DNA from: Pseudomonas fluorescens
GTDB lineage: Bacteria > Pseudomonadota > Gammaproteobacteria > Pseudomonadales > Pseudomonadaceae
Assembly: GCF_902498185.1 (NCBI RefSeq)
Contig: NZ_CABVIX010000001.1
Span: 434,001-498,000 of the forward strand
Direction: 5' to 3'
DNA: 64,000 nucleotides
Every line of letters begins with the position of its first letter. Within the stretch, counting starts at the first letter, position 1. The notes beneath the pieces were generated by a model. It was not told the origin of the DNA. It ran no database searches and was given only the letters and a program-made list of their open reading frames with translations. The translations under genes were made by a program, and so were the position numbers. Positions 8,231 through 17,945 of this stretch are shown here, one piece after another.

Positions 8231-9319
8231 TCAACCGAGCAGCGCCACCGACTTGATCTGCGCCCACAACGTCTGCCCTGGATGCAGCCCGAGCTGGTCG
8301 GCAGAATAGCGGGTGATGCGGGCCATCAGTTGGTTGCCAGCAGCATCGAGGCTGACCAGCACATGGGCGGCATTGTCAGCGGCCCTGAACGCGCGGACCC
8401 GCACCGGCAGGCGGTTGAGAATGCTGGAGGTGCAGTCTTCGGTCAGGGTAAGGCTCACATCGCGGGCCTGCACCTTGACCCGTAGCAGGGTGCCGCTGGC
8501 CTGCTCCGGATGGGCAATGCGCAGCATCGGGCCATCGCCCGGCAGTTGCAGATCGAGCAACTGATAGTGCGGATCATGGCCGCGTACTTGCCCCTCCAGC
8601 ACCACACCGGCGTCTTCGCCCTGGGCAAGCGGCAAGTCTAGCCGCGCCAGTGTTTCGGCGATGGGACCGCTGGCCTGGACCTTGCCCTGTTCAAGCAGCA
8701 CGAGATAATCGGCCAGGCGTGCGACTTCGTCCTGGGCGTGGCTGACATAGACAAGCGGGATATCCAGCTCGCCATGCAGCCGCTCAAGATAAGGCAATAT
8801 CTCTCGCTTGCGGGGCCCATCCAGCGCCGCCAGGGGTTCGTCCATCAACAGCAGGCGCGGGCTGCTCAATAGCGCCCGGGCGATGCCCACGCGCTGCGCC
8901 TCGCCGCCGGACAGCGTGGCGGGCTTGCGCTCGAGCAGGTGACCGATGCCCAGCAGCTGGCAGGCCTGGTCAAGACCGATCCTGCGCTCGTGGGGCGCGA
9001 TGCGTCGCCAGCCGAACAGCAGGTTATCGCGCACCGTCATGAGCGCGAACAGGCTCGGCTCCTGGAAGACGTAGCCCACTGGGCGCTTGTGCGGTGGCAG
9101 GAAACAACCGCGCTCAGCGTCTTCCCACACCTCGCCGTTGACTTCGATATAGGCACTGGACGCGCGTTCGAGCCCGGCCAGGCAGCGCAGGCAGGACGTC
9201 TTGCCCGACCCCGAGTGGCCGAACAGGGCGCTGATCCCGCGGCCCGGCAAGCGCAGGTCGACATCCAGGGTAAAGTCGTCTCGGCCGAGGGTCAGCCGGA
9301 CAATGATCGCATTGCGCAT
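8231..9319 (-). CDS. modC: Molybdate ABC transporter ATP-binding protein ModC
   Basis: 362 residues. The ATPase domain has Walker [10 protein letters not shown] (34-42), signature LSGGEAQRV, and Walker [13 protein letters not shown]. The C-terminal third is a Mop/TOBE molybdate-binding region ([19 protein letters not shown]...). It powers molybdate import through ModB with ModA. It is the last gene of modA-modB-modC, starting 2 bases after modB ends. The operator at 10777-10800 upstream of modA implies repression by ModE-molybdate. Confidence 0.96.
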   Translation of the reverse strand: MRNAIIVRLTLGRDDFTLDVDLRLPGRGISALFGHSGSGKTSCLRCLAGLERASSAYIEVNGEVWEDAERGCFLPPHKRPVGYVFQEPSLFALMTVRDNLLFGWRRIAPHERRIGLDQACQLLGIGHLLERKPATLSGGEAQRVGIARALLSSPRLLLMDEPLAALDGPRKREILPYLERLHGELDIPLVYVSHAQDEVARLADYLVLLEQGKVQASGPIAETLARLDLPLAQGEDAGVVLEGQVRGHDPHYQLLDLQLPGDGPMLRIAHPEQASGTLLRVKVQARDVSLTLTEDCTSSILNRLPVRVRAFRAADNAAHVLVSLDAAGNQLMARITRYSADQLGLHPGQTLWAQIKSVALLG

Positions 9320-9321
9320 GT

Positions 9322-10001
9322 TCAGCTCCAGCCGGCCTTGGTGCGGCGACCGCCATACAGCATCAGCAGCACCAGGAAGGAGAACACCAGCATGGCACCG
9401 GCCAGCCAGTGTGCCTGCGGATAGGCCATGGCCTCGACGTGATCGAATATCTGTACCGACACCACGCGGGTCTGGTCCGGGATGTTTCCCCCGATCATCA
9501 GCACCACGCCGAATTCACCGACGGTATGGGCAAAACCCAGGATGCTCGCCGTGACAAAACCTGGGCGTGCCAGCGGCAGCACTACATGGATAAACGTGTC
9601 CCACGGGCTGGCGCGCAGGGTCGCGGCCACTTCAAGCGGGCGCTCGCCGATCGCGGTGAAGGCGTTCTGCAACGGCTGCACCACGAATGGCATGGAATAC
9701 ACCACCGAACCGATCACCAGCCCCGCGAAGCTGAATACCACGGTGCCCAGGCCGAGAGCCTGGGTGGCCTGGCCGATCCACCCGTGCGGGCCCAGGGCGA
9801 TCAGCAGGTAGAAGCCGATGACCGTCGGCGGCAGCACCAGCGGTAGCGCCACCACCGCGCCGATCGGCCCACGCAGCCAGGAGCGCGTGCGCGCCAGCCA
9901 CCAGGCGATCGGCGTGCCCACCAGCAGGAGTATCAGCGTGGTCAGGCTCGCCAGTTTCAGCGTCAGCCAGATCGCCCCAAGGTCGCTGGCATCGAGCGGC
10001 A

Positions 10002-10002
<1 letters not shown>
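9322..10002 (-). CDS. modB: Molybdate ABC transporter permease ModB
   Basis: 226 residues with about five transmembrane helices. The cytoplasmic EAA loop that docks ModC is visible as [25 protein letters not shown] (shortened here to its core LRASPWDTF). Length and the [22 protein letters not shown] segment are typical of ModB. The start codon overlaps the modA stop by one base, so translation is coupled. Confidence 0.96.
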
Positions 10003-10772
<770 letters not shown>

Positions 10773-10776
10773 TTAT

Positions 10777-10800
10777 CGTTATGTGGTTGACTATATAACG
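10777..10800 (-). promoter_or_regulatory. ModE-type operator upstream of modA
   Basis: CGTTATGT-N8-ATATAACG has the same 8-8-8 architecture and nearly the same arms as the E. coli modA operator bound by molybdate-loaded ModE. It lies 26 bases before the modA start. No modE gene is in the window, so the regulator must be encoded elsewhere. The match is seen in the sequence; function is by analogy. Confidence 0.8.
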
Positions 10801-10838
10801 ACACCCTGCACAACGGAATATCCTCTGCAGTGTCACTT

Positions 10839-11912
10839 CTAGGCATTGATCGCGTCGCGGGCCTGCCGCGCGATCGTACGCGTCAAATCTCCCGCATCCA
10901 TTGCCACGCCCAGCCGCAACCCCTGACCCGCCCACAGGTTGCTGAAATCACTCGATTCCCGGGGCTCGCTGATCGAGCGCAGGGGCATCAGCGCGCCACC
11001 CGCCAGGGGAAAGCGCGGCGCCAGTTCGCTCACTGGTCCAAGCTCGCGCATGATGCGGTTGTTGATCCCGCGCGCCAGGCGTCCGGTAAACAGGTTGGTC
11101 AGCGACGTCTCGCTGGCGGGCGCGCTGTCCAAGGCTCGCCGATGGGCGGGCGACACCTTGGCTTGAGGGCTGAACAGATAGGCCGTTCCCATCTGCACCG
11201 CCGAAGCACCGAGGGCGAGCGCGGCGACCAGGCCACGACTATCGCCAATGCCACCCGCGGCGATCACCGGCAATTTCACGGCGTCCACTACCTGCGGCAC
11301 CAGCGCGAAGGTGCCGATCTGGCTGTGGATGCTTTCGGCCAGGAACATGCCGCGGTGCCCGCCGGCTTCATAGCCCATGGCGATGATCGCGTCGCAACCG
11401 TGGGCTTCGAGCCACACGGCCTCTTCCACCGTCGTGGCGCTGGAGAGCACCCTGGCGCCGCTGGCCTTGACCCGGTGCAGCAGGGCAGCCTCGGGCAGGC
11501 CAAAGTGAAAGCTCACCACCTCCGGGCGCATCGCCTCTACCAGCTGGCAGCTCTGCTCGTCGAACGGCGCGCGGTTGGACACCGGCGTCGGCGCCGCGAA
11601 GTCCGCGCCCAGCTCGTCGTAATAGGGTTTGAGCGCCTGCTTCCAGCGCGCATCGCACCCGGTGTCGGGCGCTGGGGGCTGGTGGCAGAAGAAGTTGAGG
11701 TTGAGCGGGCCTTGGCAGGCCGCCCGAAAAGCCTCGATCTCTGCGCGCACCTGATCCAGGGTCAGCATGGCGCAGGGCAGGGCGCCCAGGCCACCGGCAT
11801 TGCCCACGGCAATGGCCAGGGGAGCGCCGCTGGCACCCGCCATTGGCGCCTGGAGGATGGGCACCTCGATGCCCAGAAGGTCGAGGATGCGGCGATCGGG
11901 CCAGGTGCTCAT
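10839..11912 (-). CDS. Nitronate monooxygenase family (FMN-dependent)
   Basis: 357 residues of the NMO/2-nitropropane dioxygenase TIM-barrel family, which oxidises alkyl nitronates using FMN. Visible blocks are IPILQAPMAGASGAPLA near the N-terminus, the AMGYEAGGHRG loop carrying the catalytic His of class I enzymes, and the FMN-phosphate loop VIAAGGIGDSRGL. The start at 11912 (MSTWPDRRIL) is chosen because the upstream extension would overrun a separate small gene at 11935. It is the third gene of a DUF1883 / 56-aa / NMO operon with short gaps. Confidence 0.88.
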   Translation of the reverse strand: MSTWPDRRILDLLGIEVPILQAPMAGASGAPLAIAVGNAGGLGALPCAMLTLDQVRAEIEAFRAACQGPLNLNFFCHQPPAPDTGCDARWKQALKPYYDELGADFAAPTPVSNRAPFDEQSCQLVEAMRPEVVSFHFGLPEAALLHRVKASGARVLSSATTVEEAVWLEAHGCDAIIAMGYEAGGHRGMFLAESIHSQIGTFALVPQVVDAVKLPVIAAGGIGDSRGLVAALALGASAVQMGTAYLFSPQAKVSPAHRRALDSAPASETSLTNLFTGRLARGINNRIMRELGPVSELAPRFPLAGGALMPLRSISEPRESSDFSNLWAGQGLRLGVAMDAGDLTRTIARQARDAINA

Positions 11913-11934
11913 GACGGTATTCCCTGCGTGGGGG

Positions 11935-12105
11935 TTACAAGGCCTTGCTGACGTGAATATCGGTGATGTTGGCGGTGTCTTCGCCATGGATCTTGCGCAA
12001 CGCTTCCAATGCCTGCTCTTCACTGGCGTCAGGCAACAGCGCGAAGTCCCAGCGGCGCTCGCCGTCGAGTTTGTACTTGATCACATACTTGATGGTCTGG
12101 GTCAT
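11935..12105 (-). CDS. Hypothetical small protein (56 aa)
   Basis: Runs MTQTIKYVIKYKLDGERR to DIHVSKAL. It is a soluble mixed alpha-beta sequence with no signal peptide. It starts 6 bases after the DUF1883 stop and ends 22 bases before the nitronate monooxygenase start, all on the minus strand, so it is very likely translated as part of that operon. No family is recognised. Too short for many gene callers. Confidence 0.65.
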   Translation of the reverse strand: MTQTIKYVIKYKLDGERRWDFALLPDASEEQALEALRKIHGEDTANITDIHVSKAL

Positions 12106-12111
12106 GGCGGC

Positions 12112-12414
12112 TTATCTCAGTTTCGACGACGAGCGACGGATGATCTTGATCTTGTGCTTGAAGGTCGGTTTGGTCACCGCCGAGAGGGCACGCGGGCCTA
12201 CGGTGTCGATGGTGATGTTCCAGAAACCGGTACTGGGCACGGTGATCTTGGCGGGGAAGTCGACGAATGCGCCACCGTGGTAGGTATGGCGGCCGCCATT
12301 CTTGAAACTACGGAAGTTGGCGTCGTTCATCAGACGGATGTTGCAGCGCTGGGTGCACTCGATAACGACGATATCGTCCTCGTTGAGGTGCTCGCGCTGG
12401 TGTACGAATTTCAT
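12112..12414 (-). CDS. DUF1883 domain protein
   Basis: 100 residues starting MKFVHQREHLNEDD, the standard beginning of DUF1883 proteins. The later GGAFVDFPAKITVPSTGFWN segment also fits the family. It is a small beta-rich protein without a signal peptide. DUF1883 domains are sometimes fused to TIR domains in other bacteria; here it stands alone as the first gene of an operon with a 56-aa ORF and nitronate monooxygenase. Function unknown. The internal ATG at 12414 was chosen because it gives the family N-terminus. Confidence 0.8.
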   Translation of the reverse strand: MKFVHQREHLNEDDIVVIECTQRCNIRLMNDANFRSFKNGGRHTYHGGAFVDFPAKITVPSTGFWNITIDTVGPRALSAVTKPTFKHKIKIIRRSSSKLR

Positions 12415-12576
12415 TGGGCGCTCCGCAAGGGAAATGTTCAGCAAACGCGAAAGATACCACGATGTCGGGGTACACTGCCGCGCTCGGTACTGGGCCAGGG
12501 ATAAATCTGCCAATCGAGGGAGCAAAACGGTCCGAATAGGGTCAAAAAATTTCTTTATGGCAGAGGGGGCGTTCGA

Positions 12577-12930
12577 ATGAAGTGGGTCGTGGCAGCGGCG
12601 GCAGTGACGTTGGGTGGGTGTGTCAGCGTGTCTGAGCTCGAACGCTCGCATGAAACGATGGATGTGATGTCGGGCAAGTCGCCGCGCGAGTACGCTGATT
12701 GCATCAAGCAGAACCTCGCCAAGACGCGCGAAACGCTGGATGAAGAAGTCCGTGGCGACGGCTTGCGCCTGATCGTCCCGCAGAAGCTGGGGGCGGGGCC
12801 TGCTGCGCTGGTGGATATCGACAAGCGTGGCAGTGGTAGCAGCATCAAGGTATTCGAGCGGCTCAACAACTTCCCGTTGCGCCTGGGTGATGTGCGCACC
12901 GCGGCAACCCGTTGTATCTCCGGTTCTTGA
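12577..12930 (+). CDS. Predicted lipoprotein (117 aa)
   Basis: A short lipoprotein signal with lipobox VTLGGC (Cys15) and then about 100 residues. No conserved domain is recognised. Two further cysteines (in YADCIKQN and TRCISGS) could form a disulfide in the periplasm. The +2 residue after the lipid Cys is Val, so outer-membrane sorting is expected. Monocistronic; an inverted repeat (CCTGGCC/GGCCAGG, 12979-13003) lies after it. Confidence 0.75.
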   Translation: MKWVVAAAAVTLGGCVSVSELERSHETMDVMSGKSPREYADCIKQNLAKTRETLDEEVRGDGLRLIVPQKLGAGPAALVDIDKRGSGSSIKVFERLNNFPLRLGDVRTAATRCISGS

Positions 12931-13052
12931 TCCAGCTCAGCAAATAGGCAGTTTGCAGTCCCTTTGCCGTTTCCCCGGCCTGGCCAGCGTTGTTCCGGCC
13001 AGGCTATAGCCCTACTATCCGTAGGTCTATATCGAGGAAATGGAGTCCCGTG

Positions 13053-13700
13053 ATGTCCCTTTTTGGCCGCTTCCTGATCAGCATGCTGGTCAGCGCCTGG
13101 CCGGCAGCGCATGCAGCCGACGGCCAGGCAGTGTTCACCCAGGGTGGGCAAGACCCTGCCGCCATGGCTTGCCTGGGCTGCCATGGTCCTGACGGCAAGG
13201 GGGTCGCCGCCGCAGGCTTTCCCCGCCTGGCAGGCCTGCCAGCAGGCTATTTGAACAAGCAGCTGCATGACTTTCGCGATGGCAATCGCAAGCACGCCAT
13301 CATGGAGCCATTGGCCAAGGCGCTGAGCGATGCGGAAATCGAGGCTGTCAGCGCCATGTTGGCCAACATGCCTGCCGACCCTGCTCCCGCGTTGCGTCGT
13401 CAGCAGATGAGCACTGGCCCCTCCGAGAAAATGGCCCTTTATGGCGACTGGAGCCGGCAGATTCCGGGCTGCGTGCAATGCCACGGCCTCGGTGGCGGCG
13501 GGGTGGGCGAGCATTTCCCACCTCTGGCCGGTCAGCCGGCAAGCTATCTGGCGGCCCAATTGAATGCCTGGCGCGACGGCAGCCGCGGCAACGACCCTGA
13601 CCAGATGATGGCGGGCGTCGCCAAGGCAATGACCGATGCCGAGGTCACGTCGCTCGCCCGGTACTTTGCCACTCTGGCCAGTCCGGAGGTCAAGCCATGA
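13053..13700 (+). CDS. tsdB: Dihaem cytochrome c, TsdB-like
   Basis: 215 residues with a Sec signal (cleavage near AAHA-AD) and two CXXCH haem sites, CLGCH (40-44) and CVQCH (140-144), in two tandem cytochrome-c4-like halves. It overlaps the next gene, a TsdA-like cytochrome, by four bases (ATGA). In other gammaproteobacteria TsdB is the electron acceptor of thiosulfate dehydrogenase TsdA; the same role is inferred here. A generic cytochrome c4 function is the alternative. Confidence 0.75.
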   Translation: MSLFGRFLISMLVSAWPAAHAADGQAVFTQGGQDPAAMACLGCHGPDGKGVAAAGFPRLAGLPAGYLNKQLHDFRDGNRKHAIMEPLAKALSDAEIEAVSAMLANMPADPAPALRRQQMSTGPSEKMALYGDWSRQIPGCVQCHGLGGGGVGEHFPPLAGQPASYLAAQLNAWRDGSRGNDPDQMMAGVAKAMTDAEVTSLARYFATLASPEVKP

Positions 13701-14614
13701 AGCGTTCGATGCTTTTGCTGGCATGGATGGGGCTAGGCTACGCGCACGCATCCGCTGTGGTCATGGAAGATCAGTCCCAGCTGAACGTCCCCGGCAGCCA
13801 GGTTGCGCCGGTGTTTTCACCCCCTTCCGAGAGTGAACTTCCGGATAACGCCTTCGGGCGGATGGTCCGTGAGGGCCATGCGCTGTTCGTCGATACGCGC
13901 CGGCTGATGCCTGAGTCGGTGGGTAATGGCTTGAACTGCAGCAACTGCCATCTCGACCAGGGCCGCATGGCCCATTCGGCGCCGCTCTGGGGCGCCTACC
14001 CGATGTATCCGGCCTACCGCAAGAAAAACGACAAGGTGAACACCTTTGCCGAACGTATCCAGGGATGCTTCCAGTTCAGCATGAACGGCACGCCGCCTGC
14101 CGCCGACAGCCCACAGATGACGGCCCTGTCCGTGTATGCCTACTGGCTGGCGAGCAAGGCGCCGATCGCCGTGGAGACCCCGGGACGGGGCTACCCTGAA
14201 GTCCCTCGGCCAGCGGGTGGTTACGACTTCAAGCGCGGGCAGAAGGTCTACCAGGCGCACTGCGCGATCTGTCACGGCGAGCAGGGCGAAGGGCAGCAGG
14301 TGGCAGGCGACTACGTGATGCCGCCGCTGTGGGGCAGGGACTCCTATAATTGGGGCGCTGGGATGCACCGGATCAACACGGCGGCATCATTCATCAAGCA
14401 CAACATGCCCCTTGGCAAGCCTGACAGCCTGAGCGATCAGCAGGCATGGGATGTAGCCGCCTGGATCAATCGTCACGAACGGCCCCAGGACCCGCGGCTG
14501 GTGGAGGGTTCGGTGGAAAAGACCCGGCTCCGGTTTCACGCCAGTGATGGCGTGAACCTGTACGGGCAGGAGGTGGATGGCGTACTCATCGGGCAGGGAA
14601 CGGGCGGCAGTTGA
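13697..14614 (+). CDS. tsdA: Dihaem cytochrome c, probable thiosulfate dehydrogenase TsdA
   Basis: 305 residues with a signal peptide (MKRSMLLLAWMGLGYAHAS). There are two haem sites, CSNCH (81-85) and CAICH (189-193). Between them lies ERIQGCFQFSMNG with Cys124, which matches the conserved TsdA cysteine that ligates haem 1 as an unusual axial thiolate. TsdA oxidises thiosulfate to tetrathionate (or the reverse) in the periplasm. The coupling to tsdB supports this. The assignment is from motif memory, not from a search. Confidence 0.75.
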   Translation: MKRSMLLLAWMGLGYAHASAVVMEDQSQLNVPGSQVAPVFSPPSESELPDNAFGRMVREGHALFVDTRRLMPESVGNGLNCSNCHLDQGRMAHSAPLWGAYPMYPAYRKKNDKVNTFAERIQGCFQFSMNGTPPAADSPQMTALSVYAYWLASKAPIAVETPGRGYPEVPRPAGGYDFKRGQKVYQAHCAICHGEQGEGQQVAGDYVMPPLWGRDSYNWGAGMHRINTAASFIKHNMPLGKPDSLSDQQAWDVAAWINRHERPQDPRLVEGSVEKTRLRFHASDGVNLYGQEVDGVLIGQGTGGS

Positions 14615-14783
14615 TCGGCGGCGAAACTCTTTATGTGGCGAATCTTTACGAACCTTTGGAACTATCTACACTGGGGTGTCTCTATCAAGGCGTTGTTCTG
14701 CCCAAGGCGCGGCATTGTAAGGTGACCGCCGCCTGATTAGACTGCGCCGAACCTCGTAGGCAAGCCCCTAGTTAAGGACGTAT

Positions 14784-15623
14784 ATGATCAAGAAATGCTT
14801 GTTCCCGGCCGCCGGTTACGGCACCCGCTTCCTGCCTGCTACCAAAGCCATGCCCAAGGAAATGTTGCCGGTGGTCAACAAGCCACTGATCCAGTATGGC
14901 GTTGAAGAAGCACTGGACGCTGGCCTGAGCGAGATCTCCATCGTTACCGGCCGCGGCAAGCGCGCGCTGGAAGACCACTTCGACATCAGCTACGAGCTCG
15001 AAACCCAGATCAAAGGCACCGACAAGGAAAAATACCTGGTCGGCATCCGTCGCCTGCTCGACGAGTGCTCCTTCTCCTACACCCGCCAGACCGAAATGAA
15101 GGGCCTGGGCCATGCGATTCTGACCGGCCGCCCGCTGATCGGCGACGAGCCTTTCGCGGTGGTGCTGGCGGACGACCTGTGCGTCAACCTCGAAGGTGAC
15201 GGCGTACTCAAGCAGATGGTCAAGTTGTACGAGCAGTTCCGTTGCTCGATCGTCGCCATCCAGGAAGTCGACCCGCAGGAAACCAACAAGTACGGCGTGA
15301 TCGCTGGCGAGATGATCCGCGACGACATCTACCGCGTTCACTCCATGGTCGAAAAGCCAAAGCCTGAAGACGCCCCGTCGAACCTGGCGATCATCGGCCG
15401 CTACATCCTGACTCCTGACATCTTCAAGCTGATCGAAGAGACCGAGCCGGGCAAGGGCGGTGAAATCCAGATCACCGACGCGCTGATGAAGCAGGCGCAA
15501 AACGGCTGCGTGATGGCCTACAAGTTCAAGGGCAAGCGCTTTGACTGTGGCGGCGCCGAGGGCTACATCGACGCAACCAACTTCTGCTTCGAGCACTTCT
15601 ACAAGACAGGCAAGGCGTACTGA
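14784..15623 (+). CDS. galU: UTP-glucose-1-phosphate uridylyltransferase GalU
   Basis: 279 residues. The nucleotidyltransferase loop GYGTRFLPATKAMPKEMLPV is at residues 11-30, the active-site Lys and Glu of GEIQITDAL near 226-234, and VLADD binds the sugar nucleotide. It makes UDP-glucose for LPS, exopolysaccharide and trehalose pathways. A terminator follows at once, so it is separate from gor. Confidence 0.97.
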   Translation: MIKKCLFPAAGYGTRFLPATKAMPKEMLPVVNKPLIQYGVEEALDAGLSEISIVTGRGKRALEDHFDISYELETQIKGTDKEKYLVGIRRLLDECSFSYTRQTEMKGLGHAILTGRPLIGDEPFAVVLADDLCVNLEGDGVLKQMVKLYEQFRCSIVAIQEVDPQETNKYGVIAGEMIRDDIYRVHSMVEKPKPEDAPSNLAIIGRYILTPDIFKLIEETEPGKGGEIQITDALMKQAQNGCVMAYKFKGKRFDCGGAEGYIDATNFCFEHFYKTGKAY

Positions 15624-15646
15624 GTCCCACGCGTTCCCTGCCTGCG

Positions 15647-15673
15647 AAGCCACCCCCAGGGGTGGCTTTTTTG
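15647..15673 (+). terminator. Terminator of galU
   Basis: The stem AAGCCACCCC/GGGGTGGCTT is followed by six T residues. Confidence 0.88.
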
Positions 15674-15725
15674 TTCCTGGCGCCAGTCGGCGGTATGCTG
15701 GGCGCCTGCCAAGGAGACTGAATAC

Positions 15726-17081
15726 ATGGCCTACGATTTTGATCTGTTCGTGATTGGTGCCGGGTCCGGCGGTGTACGCGCTGCGCGCTTTGCCGCAGGC
15801 TTCGGCGCAAGGGTGGCCGTTGCCGAGAGCCGCTACCTGGGGGGCACCTGCGTCAACGTCGGTTGCGTGCCGAAGAAACTGCTGGTGTACGGCGCGCATT
15901 TCGCCGACGACTTCGAGCAGGCTTCTGGCTTTGGCTGGACGGTGGAAGATGCCCAGTTCGACTGGGGTACATTGATCGCCAACAAGAACCGCGAGATCGA
16001 TCGCCTCAATGGCATCTACCGCAACTTGCTGGTCAACAGCGGCGTGACCCTGCTTGAAGGCCACGCCCGTATCACCGGCGCCAATGAGGTCGAGCTCGAC
16101 GGCAAACGCTATAGCGCCGAACGCATTCTCATCGCCGTGGGCGGCTGGCCGCAAATACCTGACATTGCTGGCAAGGAACTGGCCATCAGCTCCAATGAGG
16201 CGTTCTTCCTCAAGGAATTGCCGCGGCGCGTGCTGGTGGTCGGCGGCGGCTACATCGCCGTGGAGTTCGCCGGGATTTTCCAAGGCCTGGGCGCCAGCAC
16301 GACCTTGCTCTACCGCAAGGAGCTGTTCCTGCGCGGCTTTGACGGCTCGGTGCGCACGCACCTGAAAGAAGAGCTCGAGAAACGCGGCCTGGACCTGCAG
16401 TTCAACAGCGACATCCAGCGCATCGACAAGCAGCAGGACGGCAGCCTCAAGGCCACCCTCAAGGACGGCCGCGAGCTGGTCGCCGACTGCGTGTTCTATG
16501 CCACCGGCCGACGCCCGATGCTCGACAACCTCGGGCTGGAAAACACCGGCGTGGAGCTTGACGAGAAGGGCTACATTCGCGTCGACGACCAGTACCAGAC
16601 CACCGAGCCGTCGATTCTGGCCATTGGCGATGTGATCGGCCGCGTTCAGCTCACGCCTGTGGCGCTGGCCGAAGGCATGGCCGTGGCATGCCGCCTGTTC
16701 AAGCCTGAACAGTACCGTCCGGTGGACTACCAGAACATTCCCACCGCCGTGTTCAGCCAGCCGCCGATTGGCACCGTAGGCCTGACCGAAGAGCAGGCGC
16801 TCGAAGCCGGGCACCAGGTGCAGGTGTTCGAGAGCCGGTTCCGGCCGATGAAGCTGACCCTGACCGGCGTCCAGGAAAAGACCCTGATGAAGCTGGTGGT
16901 CGACGCCCGGACCGACCGTGTGCTCGGTTGTCACATGGTCGGACCGGATGCTGGCGAGATCGTGCAAGGGCTGGGCATCGCGCTCAAGGCTGGCGCAACC
17001 AAGCAGCAGTTCGACGAGACCATCGGCGTGCACCCGACGGCGGCCGAGGAGTTTGTGACGATGCGTACGGTTACGCGGTGA
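15726..17081 (+). CDS. gor: Glutathione-disulfide reductase
   Basis: 451 residues, a class I FAD disulfide reductase. FAD-binding [11 protein letters not shown] is at residues 11-21, the redox-active pair CVNVGC at Cys42/Cys47, the NADP(H) site [11 protein letters not shown] mid-protein, and the dimer-interface catalytic His-Glu in [10 protein letters not shown] at the C-terminus. [11 protein letters not shown] distinguishes glutathione reductase from lipoamide and mercuric reductases. Together with ahpC and ahpF downstream it forms a redox-defence neighbourhood, although as separate transcription units. Confidence 0.95.
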   Translation: MAYDFDLFVIGAGSGGVRAARFAAGFGARVAVAESRYLGGTCVNVGCVPKKLLVYGAHFADDFEQASGFGWTVEDAQFDWGTLIANKNREIDRLNGIYRNLLVNSGVTLLEGHARITGANEVELDGKRYSAERILIAVGGWPQIPDIAGKELAISSNEAFFLKELPRRVLVVGGGYIAVEFAGIFQGLGASTTLLYRKELFLRGFDGSVRTHLKEELEKRGLDLQFNSDIQRIDKQQDGSLKATLKDGRELVADCVFYATGRRPMLDNLGLENTGVELDEKGYIRVDDQYQTTEPSILAIGDVIGRVQLTPVALAEGMAVACRLFKPEQYRPVDYQNIPTAVFSQPPIGTVGLTEEQALEAGHQVQVFESRFRPMKLTLTGVQEKTLMKLVVDARTDRVLGCHMVGPDAGEIVQGLGIALKAGATKQQFDETIGVHPTAAEEFVTMRTVTR

Positions 17082-17257
17082 TCCGCTGAGCTGAGGGCCA
17101 TGTCGCGAGCAAGCCCTCAGCTCGATCCCTTCTATTAATAATCTCCTGTTATAGCCAAAACCAATCATCAGCATGAGCTTTGCCAATGAGCCTTGCGCCG
17201 CCTCATTGGGTAGGATTCTCCCATCAAGTTTTCCAAACCCCTGAAGGAGCGTCACTC

Positions 17258-17821
17258 ATGCCTATCATCAACAGCCAGGTAAAACCGTTCAACGCTACCG
17301 CTTACCACAACGGCGAGTTCGTCGACGTGTCCGAAGCCAACCTCAAGGGCAAATGGTCGGTAGTGTTCTTCTACCCAGCCGACTTCACCTTTGTCTGCCC
17401 AACCGAGCTGGGTGACCTGGCCGACAACTACGACGAGTTCCAGAAACTCGGCGTCGAGATCTACGGCGTGTCGACCGACACCCACTTCACCCACAAAGCC
17501 TGGCACGACACCTCGGAAACCATCGGCAAGATCAAGTACCCGCTGATCGGTGACCCGACCCACGTCATCTCGCGCAACTTCGACGTGCTGATCGAAGAAG
17601 CCGGCCTGGCCGATCGCGGTACCTTCGTGATCAACCCGGAAGGCCAGATCAAGATCGTCGAGCTCAACGACGGCGGTGTAGGCCGTGACGCAACCGAGCT
17701 GCTGCGCAAGGTCAAGGCTGCCCAGTACGTTGCCGCCCACCCAGGCGAAGTCTGCCCGGCCAAGTGGAAAGAAGGCGAGGCCACCCTGGCCCCATCCCTG
17801 GACCTGGTCGGCAAGATCTAA
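17258..17821 (+). CDS. ahpC: Alkyl hydroperoxide reductase subunit C (typical 2-Cys peroxiredoxin)
   Basis: 187 residues. The peroxidatic Cys47 is in FTFVCPTE and the resolving Cys166 in GEVCPAKW. It reduces peroxides and peroxynitrite and is recycled by AhpF. The ATG at 17258 has AAGGAG just upstream; an upstream in-frame ATG at 17180 would add 26 unlikely residues. A terminator separates it from ahpF, so ahpC can be expressed more strongly. OxyR control is expected from other bacteria, but no convincing site was found. Confidence 0.97.
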   Translation: MPIINSQVKPFNATAYHNGEFVDVSEANLKGKWSVVFFYPADFTFVCPTELGDLADNYDEFQKLGVEIYGVSTDTHFTHKAWHDTSETIGKIKYPLIGDPTHVISRNFDVLIEEAGLADRGTFVINPEGQIKIVELNDGGVGRDATELLRKVKAAQYVAAHPGEVCPAKWKEGEATLAPSLDLVGKI

Positions 17822-17883
17822 GACCGTGAGCCAGCCGCGGGCGGTGAGCAGCCGCCACTTCTAAGTTCTCATCGCCCCGCCAG

Positions 17884-17914
17884 AACGCCCGGGCACCTGT
17901 GCCTGGGCGTTTTT
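17884..17914 (+). terminator. Terminator between ahpC and ahpF
   Basis: A 12-bp stem (ACGCCCGGGCAC with GTGCCTGGGCGT, one G-T pair) followed by TTTTATTT. Confidence 0.88.
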
Positions 17915-17945
17915 ATTTGCATAATCGAAAAAGGAAATCGCCCGT

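Noticed and set aside
7162..8256. A 364-codon plus-strand frame opposite topoisomerase IB
   Set aside because: Antisense to a recognised enzyme; no protein-like features.
17132..17154. CTAT and ATAG elements before ahpC as an OxyR site
   Set aside because: The spacing is 15 bases instead of the 7-base steps of the OxyR consensus, and only two of four elements are present.
14772..17255. An 827-codon open frame on the minus strand across galU and gor
   Set aside because: It is antisense to two well-supported genes and has no family resemblance; long antisense frames are common in GC-rich genomes with biased third positions.
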